DNA of 64,000 nucleotides from Melastoma dodecandrum (Eukaryota; Streptophyta; Magnoliopsida; Myrtales; Melastomataceae). Under the pieces are notes generated by a model. It saw nothing but the letters and a program-made list of their open reading frames with translations. It did not search any database and had not been told where the DNA came from. Of the stretch, positions 51,906 to 63,104 are shown piece after piece. How positions within the stretch are numbered: position 1 is the stretch's first letter; every line of letters begins with the position of its first letter. The translations under genes and the position numbers were made by a program. The stretch lies in the NCBI GenBank assembly GCA_029817715.1, contig JARUPY010000434.1, positions 124,001 through 188,000 on the forward strand, written 5' to 3'.

Positions 51906-54417
51906 TTGTTTTGTTGATGGTAGGTGGCTAAGTTGTTGTTACTCTTGGTAGGATGAAGAAGATTTCTCTTCTAATGCATGTAGCCGATGAATTGTCATTT
52001 GGTGACAAAATTAGTTATAATGGTGGTATAGTAATGGAGTTTACTGATGTAGATTGTGATCTCTTGGGGTACTTCTCGCTGGTAGCCTTTTCGAAAGATT
52101 CGGGATTTAAGGTTAATAAGATGTGGTATAGATTTCCCGATCAGATTTCAACGAGTGTGTCTGATTGATAAGGATGTCTTGGAGATGATAGATGGGTGTC
52201 CGTATTGTTATACCGTTTTCGTATATTGTGAAGGGATTGTGGAGACCTTATCCGACTGTGAAGAGGTTAATGCTAGTGCTGATGAATCGGATCCCTTAGG
52301 GTATGCTAATGATTATGGTTATGTTAGTGAGGTTGAGGAAGTTGGGGATGAAGAAGTTCGGGACGAGTAAGTTCATGGTGATGTGGAAGTTCATGTTGGA
52401 GTTAATAGTGACGTTGAAATGGATGATGTAGTTGGTGATGTCAATTTACAAATTGAGAGAAGCGATTACGTGACTTCTGATGATGATGACATTCGTATTG
52501 ATGATGGAGAATCCACAATAGCATTTAGGAGGAAGCATTTGAAAGCTAAGTTGGTAGCTTATGATCCACAATGTGATCATAAGAACTTAATATTAAGGTC
52601 CGGATTGTCTTTTGAGACCCCAAAACAAATGCACAATGCTGTCCAGATGTTTGTTATCGCCAGTGGATATAACCTTCATTAGGAAATGAAGTTCAAAAGA
52701 AAAGCAAGAGGTTGTTTGTGTACCTGGTTGTACCCGAAAGGTTTAAGGCCCATGGATGAAGGAGGAGAATTTTGCAATTAAAGATGTAGTAGATGGGCAC
52801 AAATGTTCGAGTAGCATGCATAATAGACATCGGAATGGCTTGTCCAACAATTTCTAGAAGGTAATATACGTAGAGTTGGTGCCACCGCCGAAGAAATATA
52901 AGAGGAGGTAATGAGGAAATACACGATTGAGGTTCCCCTAATGAAATGTTGCAAAACATGCTGATTGGCGGATAGGTTGAGTGTTGGTACAGTGGAAGAA
53001 CACTTCAAAAAGCTTCGTCCATATCTTGCAGTTTTGAAGAAGAAATATCCATTGAGTTGTTTTCGTTTCACATGTGACCTGACACTCTCAACTGGGGAAT
53101 TTGACACTTTTAAGAGGTTGTTCAAATGTTTTGAGCCATTGGTAAGAGGATTTCTATTAGGCTGTAGAAGGTTCATAGGATTCGATGGCACTTTAATCAA
53201 GCGTAGGGTTGGAGGGATATTATTGACAGCCATGGGGCGTAGTGGAAATGATGGTATGTACCCCATCACTTGAGTTGTCGTTGAAGGCGAAAACATGAAC
53301 TTGTGGTTGTGGTTCATGCAGTTATTATTCAAAGAGCTGCAAGTTGGAACAGGGAATGAAGGGAATGAGTGGACATTTATAAGTGACCAACATAAGATAA
53401 GTATTTGCTTATCATTGTGGACTTGTGTATTTGCTTATGATTCCTGACTTCTGCTTTTTACACCTGTAGGGACTGCTAAATGCAATAAAAGAACTTGCAC
53501 TGGGAGCAGAGGCAAGAAATTCTTCTAGGCATATTTACCAAAACTAGAAAGGGAAGCATAAAGGGCTATTTTTGAAGAGTTGCTTCGACAAGGCTGTCAA
53601 AAGTACAAACGAGGTGGATTATAACAATGTCTTGCGAGAAATGCAAGTTGGTAGAGATGGCTGCTCAGGTTCCTTAGAGGCTGAGTTAGATTTTGTCAAA
53701 CAGGGTCCTCAACACTTCTGCAAGTCTTTCTTCAAAACCTCAAGCAAGTGTGGTACGTGTAATGATAATATGTGTGAAATGTTTAATTCATATATTGTTG
53801 CTGCAAGAATGATGTCACATATTGATATGCTAGAGCAAATTAGACGGCTTATAATGGTTAGGCAAGTAGAGAAGAAAAGTTTCATTCTCAGGACAAGTCA
53901 TGTATCATGTCCCAATGTGAGGAAGGAGGTAGAGGCCATAAAAGAGGTTGCTGCAAAGTACATTATGAAGCCATCCATCTCTTATAAATATGAAGTGTCT
54001 TTGGCATTTACACAACATGATATGAACTTGGTAGATTTACGGGGAAGGAGTTGTAGCGGTAGGTTTTGTGACCTGCATAAAATTCCATGTTATCATGTAG
54101 TAACTTACATTAACTTCATGAAAAGAAGCGTGGAGGAATACATCGATCCTTGCTTCAAGATGGCTTCATATAGAGATGCATATAGCCATGCCCTGGAACC
54201 TTTGGAGGGATCAAAATTTTGGCCACCTATGGAAAAAGACCTGATTAAACCACTTCCATACAAGAAGTTGCCAGGAAAACCGAAGAAACAAAACAGAAAA
54301 AAAGCAAGGAAGAAGACCCCAAACCAGCATCGAAGAGATTGACATCATCAAGGAAGGGAGTTTGCATGAAATGCTCATACTGTGGAAACATTGGTCACAA
54401 TAAGAGAAGCTGTTAAG
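51901..54417 (+). pseudogene. Mutator-like (MuDR-type) transposase
   Basis: An N-terminal PB1-like part is split across frames (51953-52168 has LLMHVADELSFGDKISYNGG; 52155-52370 and 52383-52682 hold an acidic linker). The MuDR N-terminal block FETPKQMHNAVQMFVIASGY is at about 52610-52672. The catalytic core at 52965-53273 has GFDGTLIKRRVGGILLTAMG, and about 53281-53395 adds the WLWFMQLLF and WTFISDQHK motifs, including the first two acidic residues. An intron fits near 53397-53470 (ending CTGTAG), then GLLNAIKELALGAEARNSSR. Frame 53572-54342 carries the rest, including the SWIM finger CSGRFCDLHKIPCYHVV. A zinc knuckle CSYCGNIGHNKRSC lies at about 54373-54414, in a shifted frame. Stops such as TAG for Trp at about 53549 kill it. 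Confidence 0.83.
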
Positions 54418-55088
54418 GTTAACCCTCATCGTCCCAGCTAGCCCCGTCAGCCTCTTCACAGCACGAATCATCATCACAACAAACCACAGAGGATGTCTCT
54501 GATAACATTCCTTTTGCTGGTATGTTTCATCTCTACATCGAGGATGTCATCTCTACATCACTACAAGCATTATAACAACAGACTTCATATATAAGTGTTG
54601 GACAATATCGGAGAGTCAAATTCAAATTGTGTGGACAGTTAGGCTACAATAAACGGACATGCATTAGGAGAAGAGCAACAGAACCTGCCAACAATCCACC
54701 TGAATTTGGAGACAATGCAGCTAACCTAGGACAGACTTGAGTAATATATGTTGCCTGTCTTTTTTTTATTGTTGTAAGACCTTTTTCAGTTATTTTGTGC
54801 TTTAAGGACAGCTTTGTTGAGGTCTTCTTCTAACTGCCTTGTCACAGTTTAATGAACATGTCTTATATGAAGTTTATTGAAATGCCTTCTGGCTTCTATA
54901 ACTGTCGGTGCTAGTTTTGCCAATCTGAACTACAAGTTCCCATAAACACATCACACATTGAGTTTTCCCTTACATTACACACGGCCTAAGTACTCCATAC
55001 ATTAAAATCACCTTACATTAAGCATAGCCTAGATATGAAATAAATCGCAAAGCAAAACCGCAATACAAGTCAACAACTTCAAATCTCT
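54418..55088. other. 3' region between transposase and GRF-finger gene
   Basis: A second, degenerate zinc knuckle (LCGQLGYNKRTC, about 54632-54670; one Cys and the His lost) suggests that the transposase tail was longer or duplicated. The rest is AT-rich. Both internal genes of the element end here, facing each other. Confidence 0.5.
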
Positions 55089-55607
55089 CTAGCTCTTCAT
55101 CTTCAATTCATTAGCATTATTTTCCGGCAAATAAGATGAATGCATCTTCTTGTACTTCGCCATCTTCTCCTCAAGCTTCGTAATTTGATCTTCCATTGAT
55201 GATTCCCTCTTGATTATCTCGTCAAAGCATTCAAAAAAGGCGCAATCATCATCCTAAATTTTTCAACATAATATCAACACTTCTATATCAATCCTTTCAG
55301 TCACAATGCTCAAATAACACCAACATTACTCAAATAACGTGGCCGAATTATTCCCCAAATTTGTTGAAACTAACTCAGTTAACATTTTTGCCTAGTATGT
55401 ACTCACCTTCTAGCATGAGCAGCGAAGGAAACGTCTTCCTGGATTGCTTTTGCTCCAAGACGTGAACGTGACAACTCGCCGCCCATGTTTACAAATGCGG
55501 TCTGGGAATATGGAAGTCAACATGGCCGACCCCACACTCGACTGACCGCTATCATTGTTACTCATTCTTGGTTCAGCCAACAAACGATGTCTGCCCCGAA
55601 TCTCCAT
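55089..55607 (-). pseudogene. Small GRF-type zinc finger protein with coiled coil, convergent to transposase
   Basis: Exon 1 (55607-55407) has CKHGRRVVTFTSWSKSNPGR then RFLRCSC, the GRF zinc finger (a C-x2-H/C ... TSW..NPGRRF..C pattern). A TAG codon appears right after RCSC, just before a GTGAGT donor. Exon 2 (55253-55089) after TTTAG encodes DDDCAFFECFDEIIKRESSM, followed by EDQITKLEEKMAKYKKM (coiled coil), and ends KMKS-stop. With the donor at 55406 the two exons join in the expected order, leaving one premature stop. The C-x-FFECFDE part completes the finger. Start is ATG 55607 or 55565. It starts about 130-170 bp inside the right TIR, pointing toward the transposase. Similar GRF proteins (At4g04775-like) are common in plant genomes. 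Function unknown. Confidence 0.65.
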
Positions 55608-55734
55608 CGACGCCAGCCCCAGCCCTTCACCGACGTCCGCCCCGACCCTCTCTTTTCCCCAAATTGTTTCTTTGATCTGGGTTCTTCCGTCAACCTAATA
55701 ATAAAAATAAATTTTGAAAAACGATCAATGCAAC

Positions 55735-55963
55735 TTAATCAATCTACTACCAAACACGTCAGTAACTATGTTGTAATATAATATTATATTTAAATAAGTC
55801 ACGTAGATAATTGTTGATGAAAAATCGCTGGACCTATTAATGTCGTCCCAAATAAGTCATATACGATTTATAAAATGAATTTAAGGCTACAAAATAAATA
55901 TTTTAAAGGTCATGCCATAAACAAAAGTTTGAGAAAAGGCCGTGCCACAATCGATATTTTGCC
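55735..55963 (-). repeat. Right terminal inverted repeat of Mutator-like element
   Basis: The reverse complement begins GGCAAAATATCGATTGTGG and follows the left repeat. It is longer than the left copy by about 20 bp near its inner end (an extra GTTACTGACGTGTTTGG). Confidence 0.8.
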
Positions 55964-57252
55964 TCGATTTAAAAGCCACGAGAAAGCATTGGGAGGTCAC
56001 CCTTTTCTGCCTTGCACCCAACTTTAGAATGAATTTAATTATTGGTGTTTCATTTGTTTGTTTCCCCCTTCGCTAAAATTTCTTTAGTTTATTCAAACTT
56101 AATTCAAATCGAAAAAAAATTTAAAATTCAAAAGTTTATCCAAACATAATTCAAATCGAAAAAAAATTTAAAATTCAAGTAGCGTCTTAATTTTATTGAA
56201 AATGTCACTTCTTCAAATAACAATTTTCGTTCAATAAAATCGTTAACTAAAGTAATCATGAAGTCAAACGCTGCTTTGACTTATGTCGATAAAAAATTTT
56301 TAAAATTATTCGTCATAAATATTATTTTTATAAATTATCTTTTGGTGTGTTTTCCGTAATTTTCCTAAGCTCGGGTTCGAATCCCCATGAATTCGAATAT
56401 TTTTCATGAGAGTGAATATGAACCCATTCATCATTTCAATTCTTGGTTCGTGCATGTATCAAAAACACTTTAATTGTCTACCAAAAAAAAACACTTTAAT
56501 TGTCTACCAAAAAAAAAAAAAACACTTTAATTGTCTACCAAAAAAAAAAAACACTTTAATTGTATTTACCATTCGAGCTTAATAAAATTTTGAAAATACT
56601 TGGTATTAAATGAGATGACGTGTCATAGTTTTGTGCTTCTTACCATATTTCGAAATATTCTGTGATGATCGTACATGAAAGCCCCCCATGGATTTGCCCA
56701 TATAATGAAATACGATCACGCGCTCACATCCCATGTCTCTTTTTCTTAAAGAGACATGGAAATACATTCATTTCAAATTTACATTTGCATTCGTAACAGT
56801 AAAAGTATCTTGGAACGTTGAAGGTTATATACACATGCCGAAGAAGATCCACTCTTACTAAAGATTTCATACTCATTCTATCAGCCGCCCGGTATTCCTT
56901 AAACTATACCTTTAACGACTGATCATTCGGCCACAAATCGGCACCAACATGAAAGCCGCGATGCCTCCGTTAAGTTATCGATCGAAGTGACAAGGAAACA
57001 CGGTCAAGGCTCGGGTTCTGAAGTGAACCGAAGTATTATAACAGGCAAACTGATGGAGATATGATCCGATTCGAGGATCACGCAGATATGGTGGAACATG
57101 AAGGCCAACTGGGGATCTCTATCTCATATCCAGAACGTCTCAAACATTATCACTACTGGGCTGGAAACTGTGGTGTGTGTTTCAACCACACCAGTTTCCC
57201 TCTTATTACAGATGTTTGTTAGAAAAGGAACCAAATCCACGACGAACCAATC
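55964..57252. repeat. Repeat-rich flank downstream of CYP79
   Basis: A tandem pair occurs at about 56104-56181 (CAAATCGAAAAAAAATTTAA plus AATTCAA, twice). At 56459-56570 a unit of about 30 bp (AACACTTTAATTGTCTACC plus a run of A) repeats four times with A-tracts of different length. A perfect 12-bp hairpin CCATGTCTCTTT/AAAGAGACATGG with a 5-base loop lies at 56731-56759. No gene was recognised. The right end is the 3' flank of the P450 gene. Confidence 0.7.
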
Positions 57253-59046
57253 TTAGAATGATGGGTAAACATGCAACGGCAGGCGGGGCTTTCCTCGAAG
57301 GGCTAATGGGGTCTTTAGGGTAAGATCGTTCTCCGACTCGGAGAGATTGATCTTGGAATCCGGCGGTGACTTCTCCCATGAAAACCCATGGATGAGCCTC
57401 GCGAACAGCACCACGGTCATGGGAGTACCCAGAGAAACCCCTGGGCAACCTCTACGACCGGTGCTGAATGAAATAAAACGAAGGTCTGGCTCCGAGAGCG
57501 ACAGTTCAACACATCCATTGCCAAGGTGCCGCTCGGGGTTGTAATTCAGTGGCTCGTCCCAAAATTTGGGGTGCTGACCGAGGCCGATCCGGCTGATCAA
57601 CAGTTGACTGCCTTTAGGGATAAAGTAACCGGCGACGGTTGTGTCATACATGGCTACATGAGGCACGTTGAAGGGAGCAACAGGGTGCAGTCGGAAGGCT
57701 TCCCTGAGACATGCCTTTATGTAGTTGAGACGAGGGACATCGGATTCTTGGACAAGCCGGTCCTTACCGACAACACGGTCCACTTCTTCAACTGCCTTTT
57801 GGAGCAATTCTGGGTGTTTTATAATTTCGGCCATCGTCCATTCAGTTGCGTTCGAAGGATTGTCTACCCCGGCCATCATGACCTCCTGATATCAATGGAT
57901 ACAATTATTACTTCGTTCTCCACATGCAAATACCAGATTAGACATAAGAACATAGAAGAGTTGATTGCATACCGTTGTTTGAGCTTTAATCTCATCGGAC
58001 GTCAGCAATGGCAGGCCTTTCGAGTCCTTGAGATTGATCAAAACATCAAGCAAATCTCGCGGCTCTTTCCTGTCGCCATCGCCTAATTGTCTCCATTCAC
58101 GAATTCTTTGGTCAATGACTGGATCCTGGTACTTCTTCATTGTCCTGGATGCCTTCTTCACAATCTTCTCCTGACCATCCAAGTCGAGGCCCTCAAGGCA
58201 TGGGAAGTAGTCAGAAATGCAATAGGAAAAGAGGTAAGCGAGTCCGGTGAAGAGCGCGTTGATGTGCTGTTCTTCCTCGATCCCTGGTCCACCGTCAGGT
58301 GTGCCCTTTCCAAAGTTTCTCTTATTGAACATCATCCTCCTCATCACGTTCCCACCATAATGCCTTGCCAAGGACCGTATGTTAATGTCACGAGAGGCTA
58401 CACATTGGGCAAGCACATACCGGACCATGTTATCGGCCTCCTCGACCCTTTTGTCCTGAAGCCATGCAAGCCTTGCCTGAGTGAGTACCTCAGTTGTCAG
58501 CACGCGTTTCATTTTCTTCCATTGGTCTCCATAGGGCACTAGAACCGCTGACTTGTACCCGCCACTGAATGTTCGGGCGGCCATCGACTCCTGCCTCGAG
58601 GCAAACACCGCATCCTGCTTCTTAAGGAACTCTGCAGCTATTATTGGGCTACTCACCGTAATCACGTGAGTGCTCCCGAAACGGAAGCATGCGATCTCCG
58701 TCTCCATTTCCTTCATGAGACGGTGCATCCAGCGGAACACAGGCTTGTTTGCAAGCATCTCAGGAAGGCAGCCGACGACTGGCCATGGCTTTGGCCCAGG
58801 TGGCAGCTGGCCGAATTTCCCTGACCTCTCACTAGAATAATTCCATCCCATGACTGCGAACAGTAACAGGAAGGACAAAAACGAGAAAGCATTAAAGGTG
58901 ATCTTGGGTGAAGCGGCCAAGGAGAGCGAGGCGATGGCCGTGACGACAGTGACGACCACTGGGGAAGTCATGCGAAGGCGTACGGGCATAGAAGCCGCGA
59001 CACCCTCACGCAATGAAGGCTGGTTGTCGTTGTTTCTCCCAGCCAT
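57253..59046 (-). CDS. CYP79-family cytochrome P450 (amino acid N-monooxygenase)
   Basis: Two exons (59046-57973 and 57885-57253) with a phase-0 87-bp GT-AG intron give 568 residues. A hydrophobic N-terminus (about residues 27-65) anchors it in the ER, followed by the proline-rich hinge [12 protein letters not shown]. The I-helix reads [14 protein letters not shown] (residues 361-374), with the N-P-S-N change that replaces the usual oxygen-binding A/G-G-x-D/E-T and marks CYP79s. The K-helix ExxR is E420-R423 (REAFRLHP), then NPERH, and the heme loop [10 protein letters not shown] with Cys505 as ligand. CYP79s turn an amino acid into its aldoxime by two N-hydroxylations, feeding cyanogenic glucosides, glucosinolates or aldoxime volatiles. 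The substrate cannot be read from the sequence. No partner CYP71 or UGT gene is nearby in this window. It appears intact. Confidence 0.93.
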
Positions 59047-59095
59047 TTCAATTGCTGTCGTAGCATATCCTGGATCATGAACTTGTTTAAATAGG

Positions 59096-59104
59096 AATAT
59101 ATAA
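59096..59104 (-). promoter_or_regulatory. Possible TATA box of CYP79 gene
   Basis: On the - strand a TATATATTC string lies about 50 bp before the P450 start codon. The position would give a short leader of about 20 bases. This rests on motif and distance only. Confidence 0.3.
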
Positions 59105-61679
59105 TAATAATTTAAGGTTGGTAGGTGAGAACCAGGTTATATACAATTAATTGTTTGAGATAGTGTTGTTCCTCACCTAACCTTTGTCTATTATTATTAT
59201 TATTTTCCTTTTTTACAATGTTCGTGATTTCTTAATATTGCTTTTTACACCAACCATAATGAATGAAATCACTATTATTAAGACATAAAATCAATTTCAT
59301 AAGCATTAAGACATACTCGATTAAAATTAAATTATCAATAATGACATTAAAAATACACTTGACTTTATATATTTCGGATTGAATTCTTAATTTCGTTTAT
59401 TATTAGAATGTCCATAATTTCTTTATTCCGAGAAAAAAAAAGAAAAATTATTCAAACCGAGTATTTCGGAAATTATAAAGTTTCAAAACGTTTTAGAAGT
59501 CTAAATGGAGCGTGAATGGGACAATTCATAGATTAAAAATTTGATACAGAAATCCATCCACTTATAAGGTAAAATAACATAAAAACATTACAGTGTATCG
59601 TACGCATTTTCATAAGAAGAGACGAATATGAGAGGCGACACTTTCTCAATGTACAAGCGAAGAGTCACTATTAACAGACATGCTCGCTAAGATAGTCGTT
59701 TTCGAGAGCTGAACATTTTCAATAGATTAACAAGAAATACTAACCTACAGAGACTCTAAAGCATCTCCCACAAAATAATAACAAAGGAAAATGGGGGAAA
59801 AATTCTAACAGTTTAAAGCAAAGTCATCATGAAATGAAATCAAAAGAGCAAAATAAAGTATCAGGACCAATATAAGTGATCGTAAAAATAACAGTGCTAT
59901 CTCCAAACAAGTCATAGAGAAGCTATTCCCAAAACATATCACCAAAGTTCAATACTAGATCAACCATAAATCCTTAATAGAACGTTCTAAATTGACATGT
60001 TGTCTGAAATATGGAGAATTCACTTTGACAGTGAAACGTTTGTTTTGATGAGGTCTTTTGAGCAAAACAAAGTATTTGAAACTTCAACCAAAAAGCCTTA
60101 TGTCAAAGATGCATTATAACCATACAAACACTCCTTTAAGCAGCAGTACATGAGCATTGAAGTAAAAGGAATTATAAAATCTAAGTAAGACGAATTTCAG
60201 AATGAAAAGCAAACCATGAGAGGAATTGAGAAGTCCTTCTTCGATCTCTCTTAGAAGCAAATTCTTAATAAGTTTATCAATACAAGACATAATAGCAATG
60301 AATATCGTAATCATGCATGTTTGATTATTACTCGAACTTTTTGAGTATCATTTAGAACTAACAATTTACTTGAAAAGATCTTAAGATACACGACTTTCAA
60401 GGATAAGCCTGAATTCACCTTTCTAAATGCGGCACCATCTACTTGGTTAAGTGTTTCATCAAACCCTATACCACTCACAGTTAAGCTTTTCTATAAATGC
60501 GATATCATTTTCAATTATCTAGTCCGGTTAACCCTTTCTCCGACACCACTTCCACTTATCTAAACGCAACTTCATTAATTAATTTTATGAACAATTGGGT
60601 TATCTTTAATTCTTTCTTTATACATCAAACTAGATATTCTCACAAAGATGAACACCCCAATTTTTCTTTTCTAAACAAGGAAATTAAAACCACATAACCA
60701 AATCTCATATAATCTAATAAATTATAAAAAAAATCATTCAATTAGTTACGCAATCGATCCATCAAATAGGCAATCAAATTAAATTAAATCTCATTTAGGT
60801 AATTAATGAATTAGGCGATCACACAAGAAAAAAATGACACGAGAGTTTTTTCTCACTCTTAAAAAAAATCTACAAAATGATCTACCGACCTCTTCCCCGT
60901 AGCCAAAACCTTCCCCTTCCTCAGGACAAGACCAAAATCACCAGACCCAATCACCAGATAGAAAAATCTGCGTATCATCATCCTCATACCCGGCCACGGA
61001 TCGGAAACAAAGAAAAATGGAGCAACCACTCCTTCATTAGAGCCTTCGTTATCCTCTATTTCACAAAAGAACAAGAAAACACATTTTCCATAGAAGACAA
61101 AGCCTTCTTGAACACCCACTTTAATAGCAACAACGAGCTTCCCAACTCCAACGACAATGGCCATGACTCCCACTAACTCCGACTGTGACGGTATAAATCT
61201 CCATACCAACCAAATCTGAGACCAAACAACAACAACACATGCCCCAAGTATACCACATCCTCATTTATTTTGCAGAAAACACACGACTCGATCCGAAATA
61301 ACTCTCGAGATGCATTCACTATCAACGGGTGCAACCATGACAAGTCCTCTTTTCGGTATGCTTTATTTATAATAATTTGTTTAGAACTTACTCTAACACA
61401 TTCCCTTTGCCTTTGCTTGACTTGAATGTGCATAAACAAGGAGAAAATAGAGGTAGAAGTAAGCAGAGATAAGTTGTCCACATGTGGACAGTTTGTAGTT
61501 GTTTCACACGATAATGAATTCTCGGTCTTTCGTATATTGGACGATAGTAAAGTCAATTTCGTGTGGCCCATCACCTACTACACAATGCTCAGACTTGACT
61601 CGATATCAACGGCCGACTTCAATATACCACCGGGAGGACCCCTTGAAGATGGTGTATAAGGAGAATGGTACGTGGTGAT
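59105..61679. other. Intergenic region, no gene recognised
   Basis: It is AT-rich with many short frames. Opposing frames at 60877-61176 (+), 61209-60859 (-) and 61574-61173 (-) are 99-133 codons long but have no recognised motif and overlap each other, so they are not called. A (TTA)n microsatellite lies at about 59190-59204. A 16-bp perfect palindrome TGTCCACATGTGGACA is at 61475-61490. Confidence 0.4.
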
Positions 61680-62230
61680 TTAAAACGTGCAGAAGTAGCT
61701 GCACAAAAGCGGCCCCAACAAACAGTAGCCTTACCGATGCATAGCTATCCCGTTGGGCTTCGGGTACATGAGAGAAGGTACATGCTTCCCAATCTTTATT
61801 TTATCCACTTGTAACGGGCAGTGGGCCTAGGTGTACAAGCCTACGGTCACTATCCTACCTGTCTACTATCATCACATATGACTCCAAGTCCAATGTCCGG
61901 ATCGAGCCTAATGCCCGTAATCCGATGACATAAGTTCGAGCCTAAAGTCCAAATTGGGTCCAACACCCGTAAAATAGTAGCATGAGAGCAGTTTGATACC
62001 CGGATTGGGAAAAACACCCGTAATTAGAGACAATTTTGGACTGAACGCCAACACATGTGAGTGTATGAGTTAGTAAATAACAATCCCCAAACCAATTATT
62101 TTTCGACTTAAACAAATTTTATAAAAAATAAGTATCTGGCGATGACGTAATAGCTTACCTAGATCAAACAACAATACAAATATTTTCTATGGAGTCATCA
62201 TGGATGGGGAAGACTGTACTAGCTGCTCCA
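61680..62230 (+). repeat. LTR retrotransposon fragment, second copy
   Basis: It is homologous to the fragment at 51110-51660 in the same order: AAAGCGGCCCCAAC, the TTTATTTTATCCACTTGTAACGG block, GGGTCCAACACCCG, GAGTTAGTAAATAACAATCCCC and a CTGGCGATGACGTAATAGC primer-site-like string (about 62135-62155). A shared leader follows (GTCATCATGGATGGGG). It is more decayed than the copy at 51 kb. Confidence 0.55.
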
Positions 62231-63104
62231 GATCCTCCCAAGCTTTCCTTGATAGATCATGCACCTCCTATAGATTGCTGGCCATCATGTGATGGCATTT
62301 GCTCTAAATTAGAAGCACAAGGATGAGAGGATAAACAACATAATGGAAAAATAATGAAAATAATGACTAAATCAAATAAAAGTATTTAACAACGAGCATT
62401 AATTAAGTCTAGAATGGGATCCTTTAACTCCATTTCCATAGAGTTCTCATCGAATGGTGTATTTGGAAAACGAGGATCAAAATCTCGCTCAATCGCTCCG
62501 AATGATAAGTCATGCTTACCATTACATGAATTAAGTTTAGTTCAAATGTAACTGATACTCACTCATTTCCATTTCTATCTCCAATATTTTCTACCTATTT
62601 TGCATGTATCACGGCCGAGGGAGTAGAGCAGACAAGGTTCGAGCACCGTTGGGCGGAGAATTGGCTGCTGCACTCCGTGGATACCATCGTACGTCTCTCA
62701 TCGTAAGTACACATCTGGGGGTCTCTTCAGGTCGTGCCTTGTCCTTCTCGAGAATTGACTTATGCGGGCTCACAATGCCCCTTAAGTGTTCGTTATTCTG
62801 TAATTATTAATTGCTTAATTTATTTTATAATTAGAGCTTACCGACACCATTCTTATATTTTCATTGCAAGTAAACCATAAGTGCAAACCCGAGGATTTGA
62901 CAAGGTGAAGGGGTCTCGACGTCCTAAAGATGCTTTAAGAACAGGTGGTGCGTGGGTACAACCACGTTAGATTAGACTTCATAAGAGTAACCCCAACCGA
63001 CGATGCCCAGCCGATGTATAACAATGATAATTAGGCCTAAAGTAACAAAAGAGATATTTTTAGAGCCACTATGAATAGGGGAAGACGACGTGAGCCACTT
63101 TAGA
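62231..63104. other. Degenerate sequence between LTR fragments
   Basis: No protein domain was recognised. Possible retroelement leader or gag remnants, too decayed to name. A 68-codon frame at 62604-62810 shows no motif. Confidence 0.3.

Larger units (their letters stand above)
47938..55963 (+). mobile_element. Mutator-like element with long TIRs, transposase and GRF-finger gene, decayed
   Basis: The left end (47938-48152) and right end (55963-55735) are inverted copies starting GGCAAAATATCGATT. They match at about 80-85% by eye over roughly 215 bp, with shared blocks TTTGTTTATGGCATGAC, TTATTTAAATATAATATTAT and TAGTAGATTGATTAAG. Between them lies a MULE transposase on the + strand (51901-54417) and a small zf-GRF gene on the - strand (55089-55607). 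A GC-rich stretch and an LTR fragment lie in the left half. No clear 9-bp duplication was seen at the ends (TAAAATTTG against TCGATTTAA), so the borders may have decayed. Confidence 0.82.

Noticed and set aside
47929..55972. 9-bp target duplication for the large Mutator-like element
   Set aside because: TAAAATTTG and TCGATTTAA do not match well enough. The element call rests on the TIRs and transposase only.
61475..61490. 16-bp perfect palindrome TGTCCACATGTGGACA
   Set aside because: It is a single occurrence with no nearby gene or repeat, so no function can be argued.
60859..61574. Three overlapping frames of 99-133 codons
   Set aside because: Opposite-strand frames overlap each other, and no motif, family resemblance or splice context was found.
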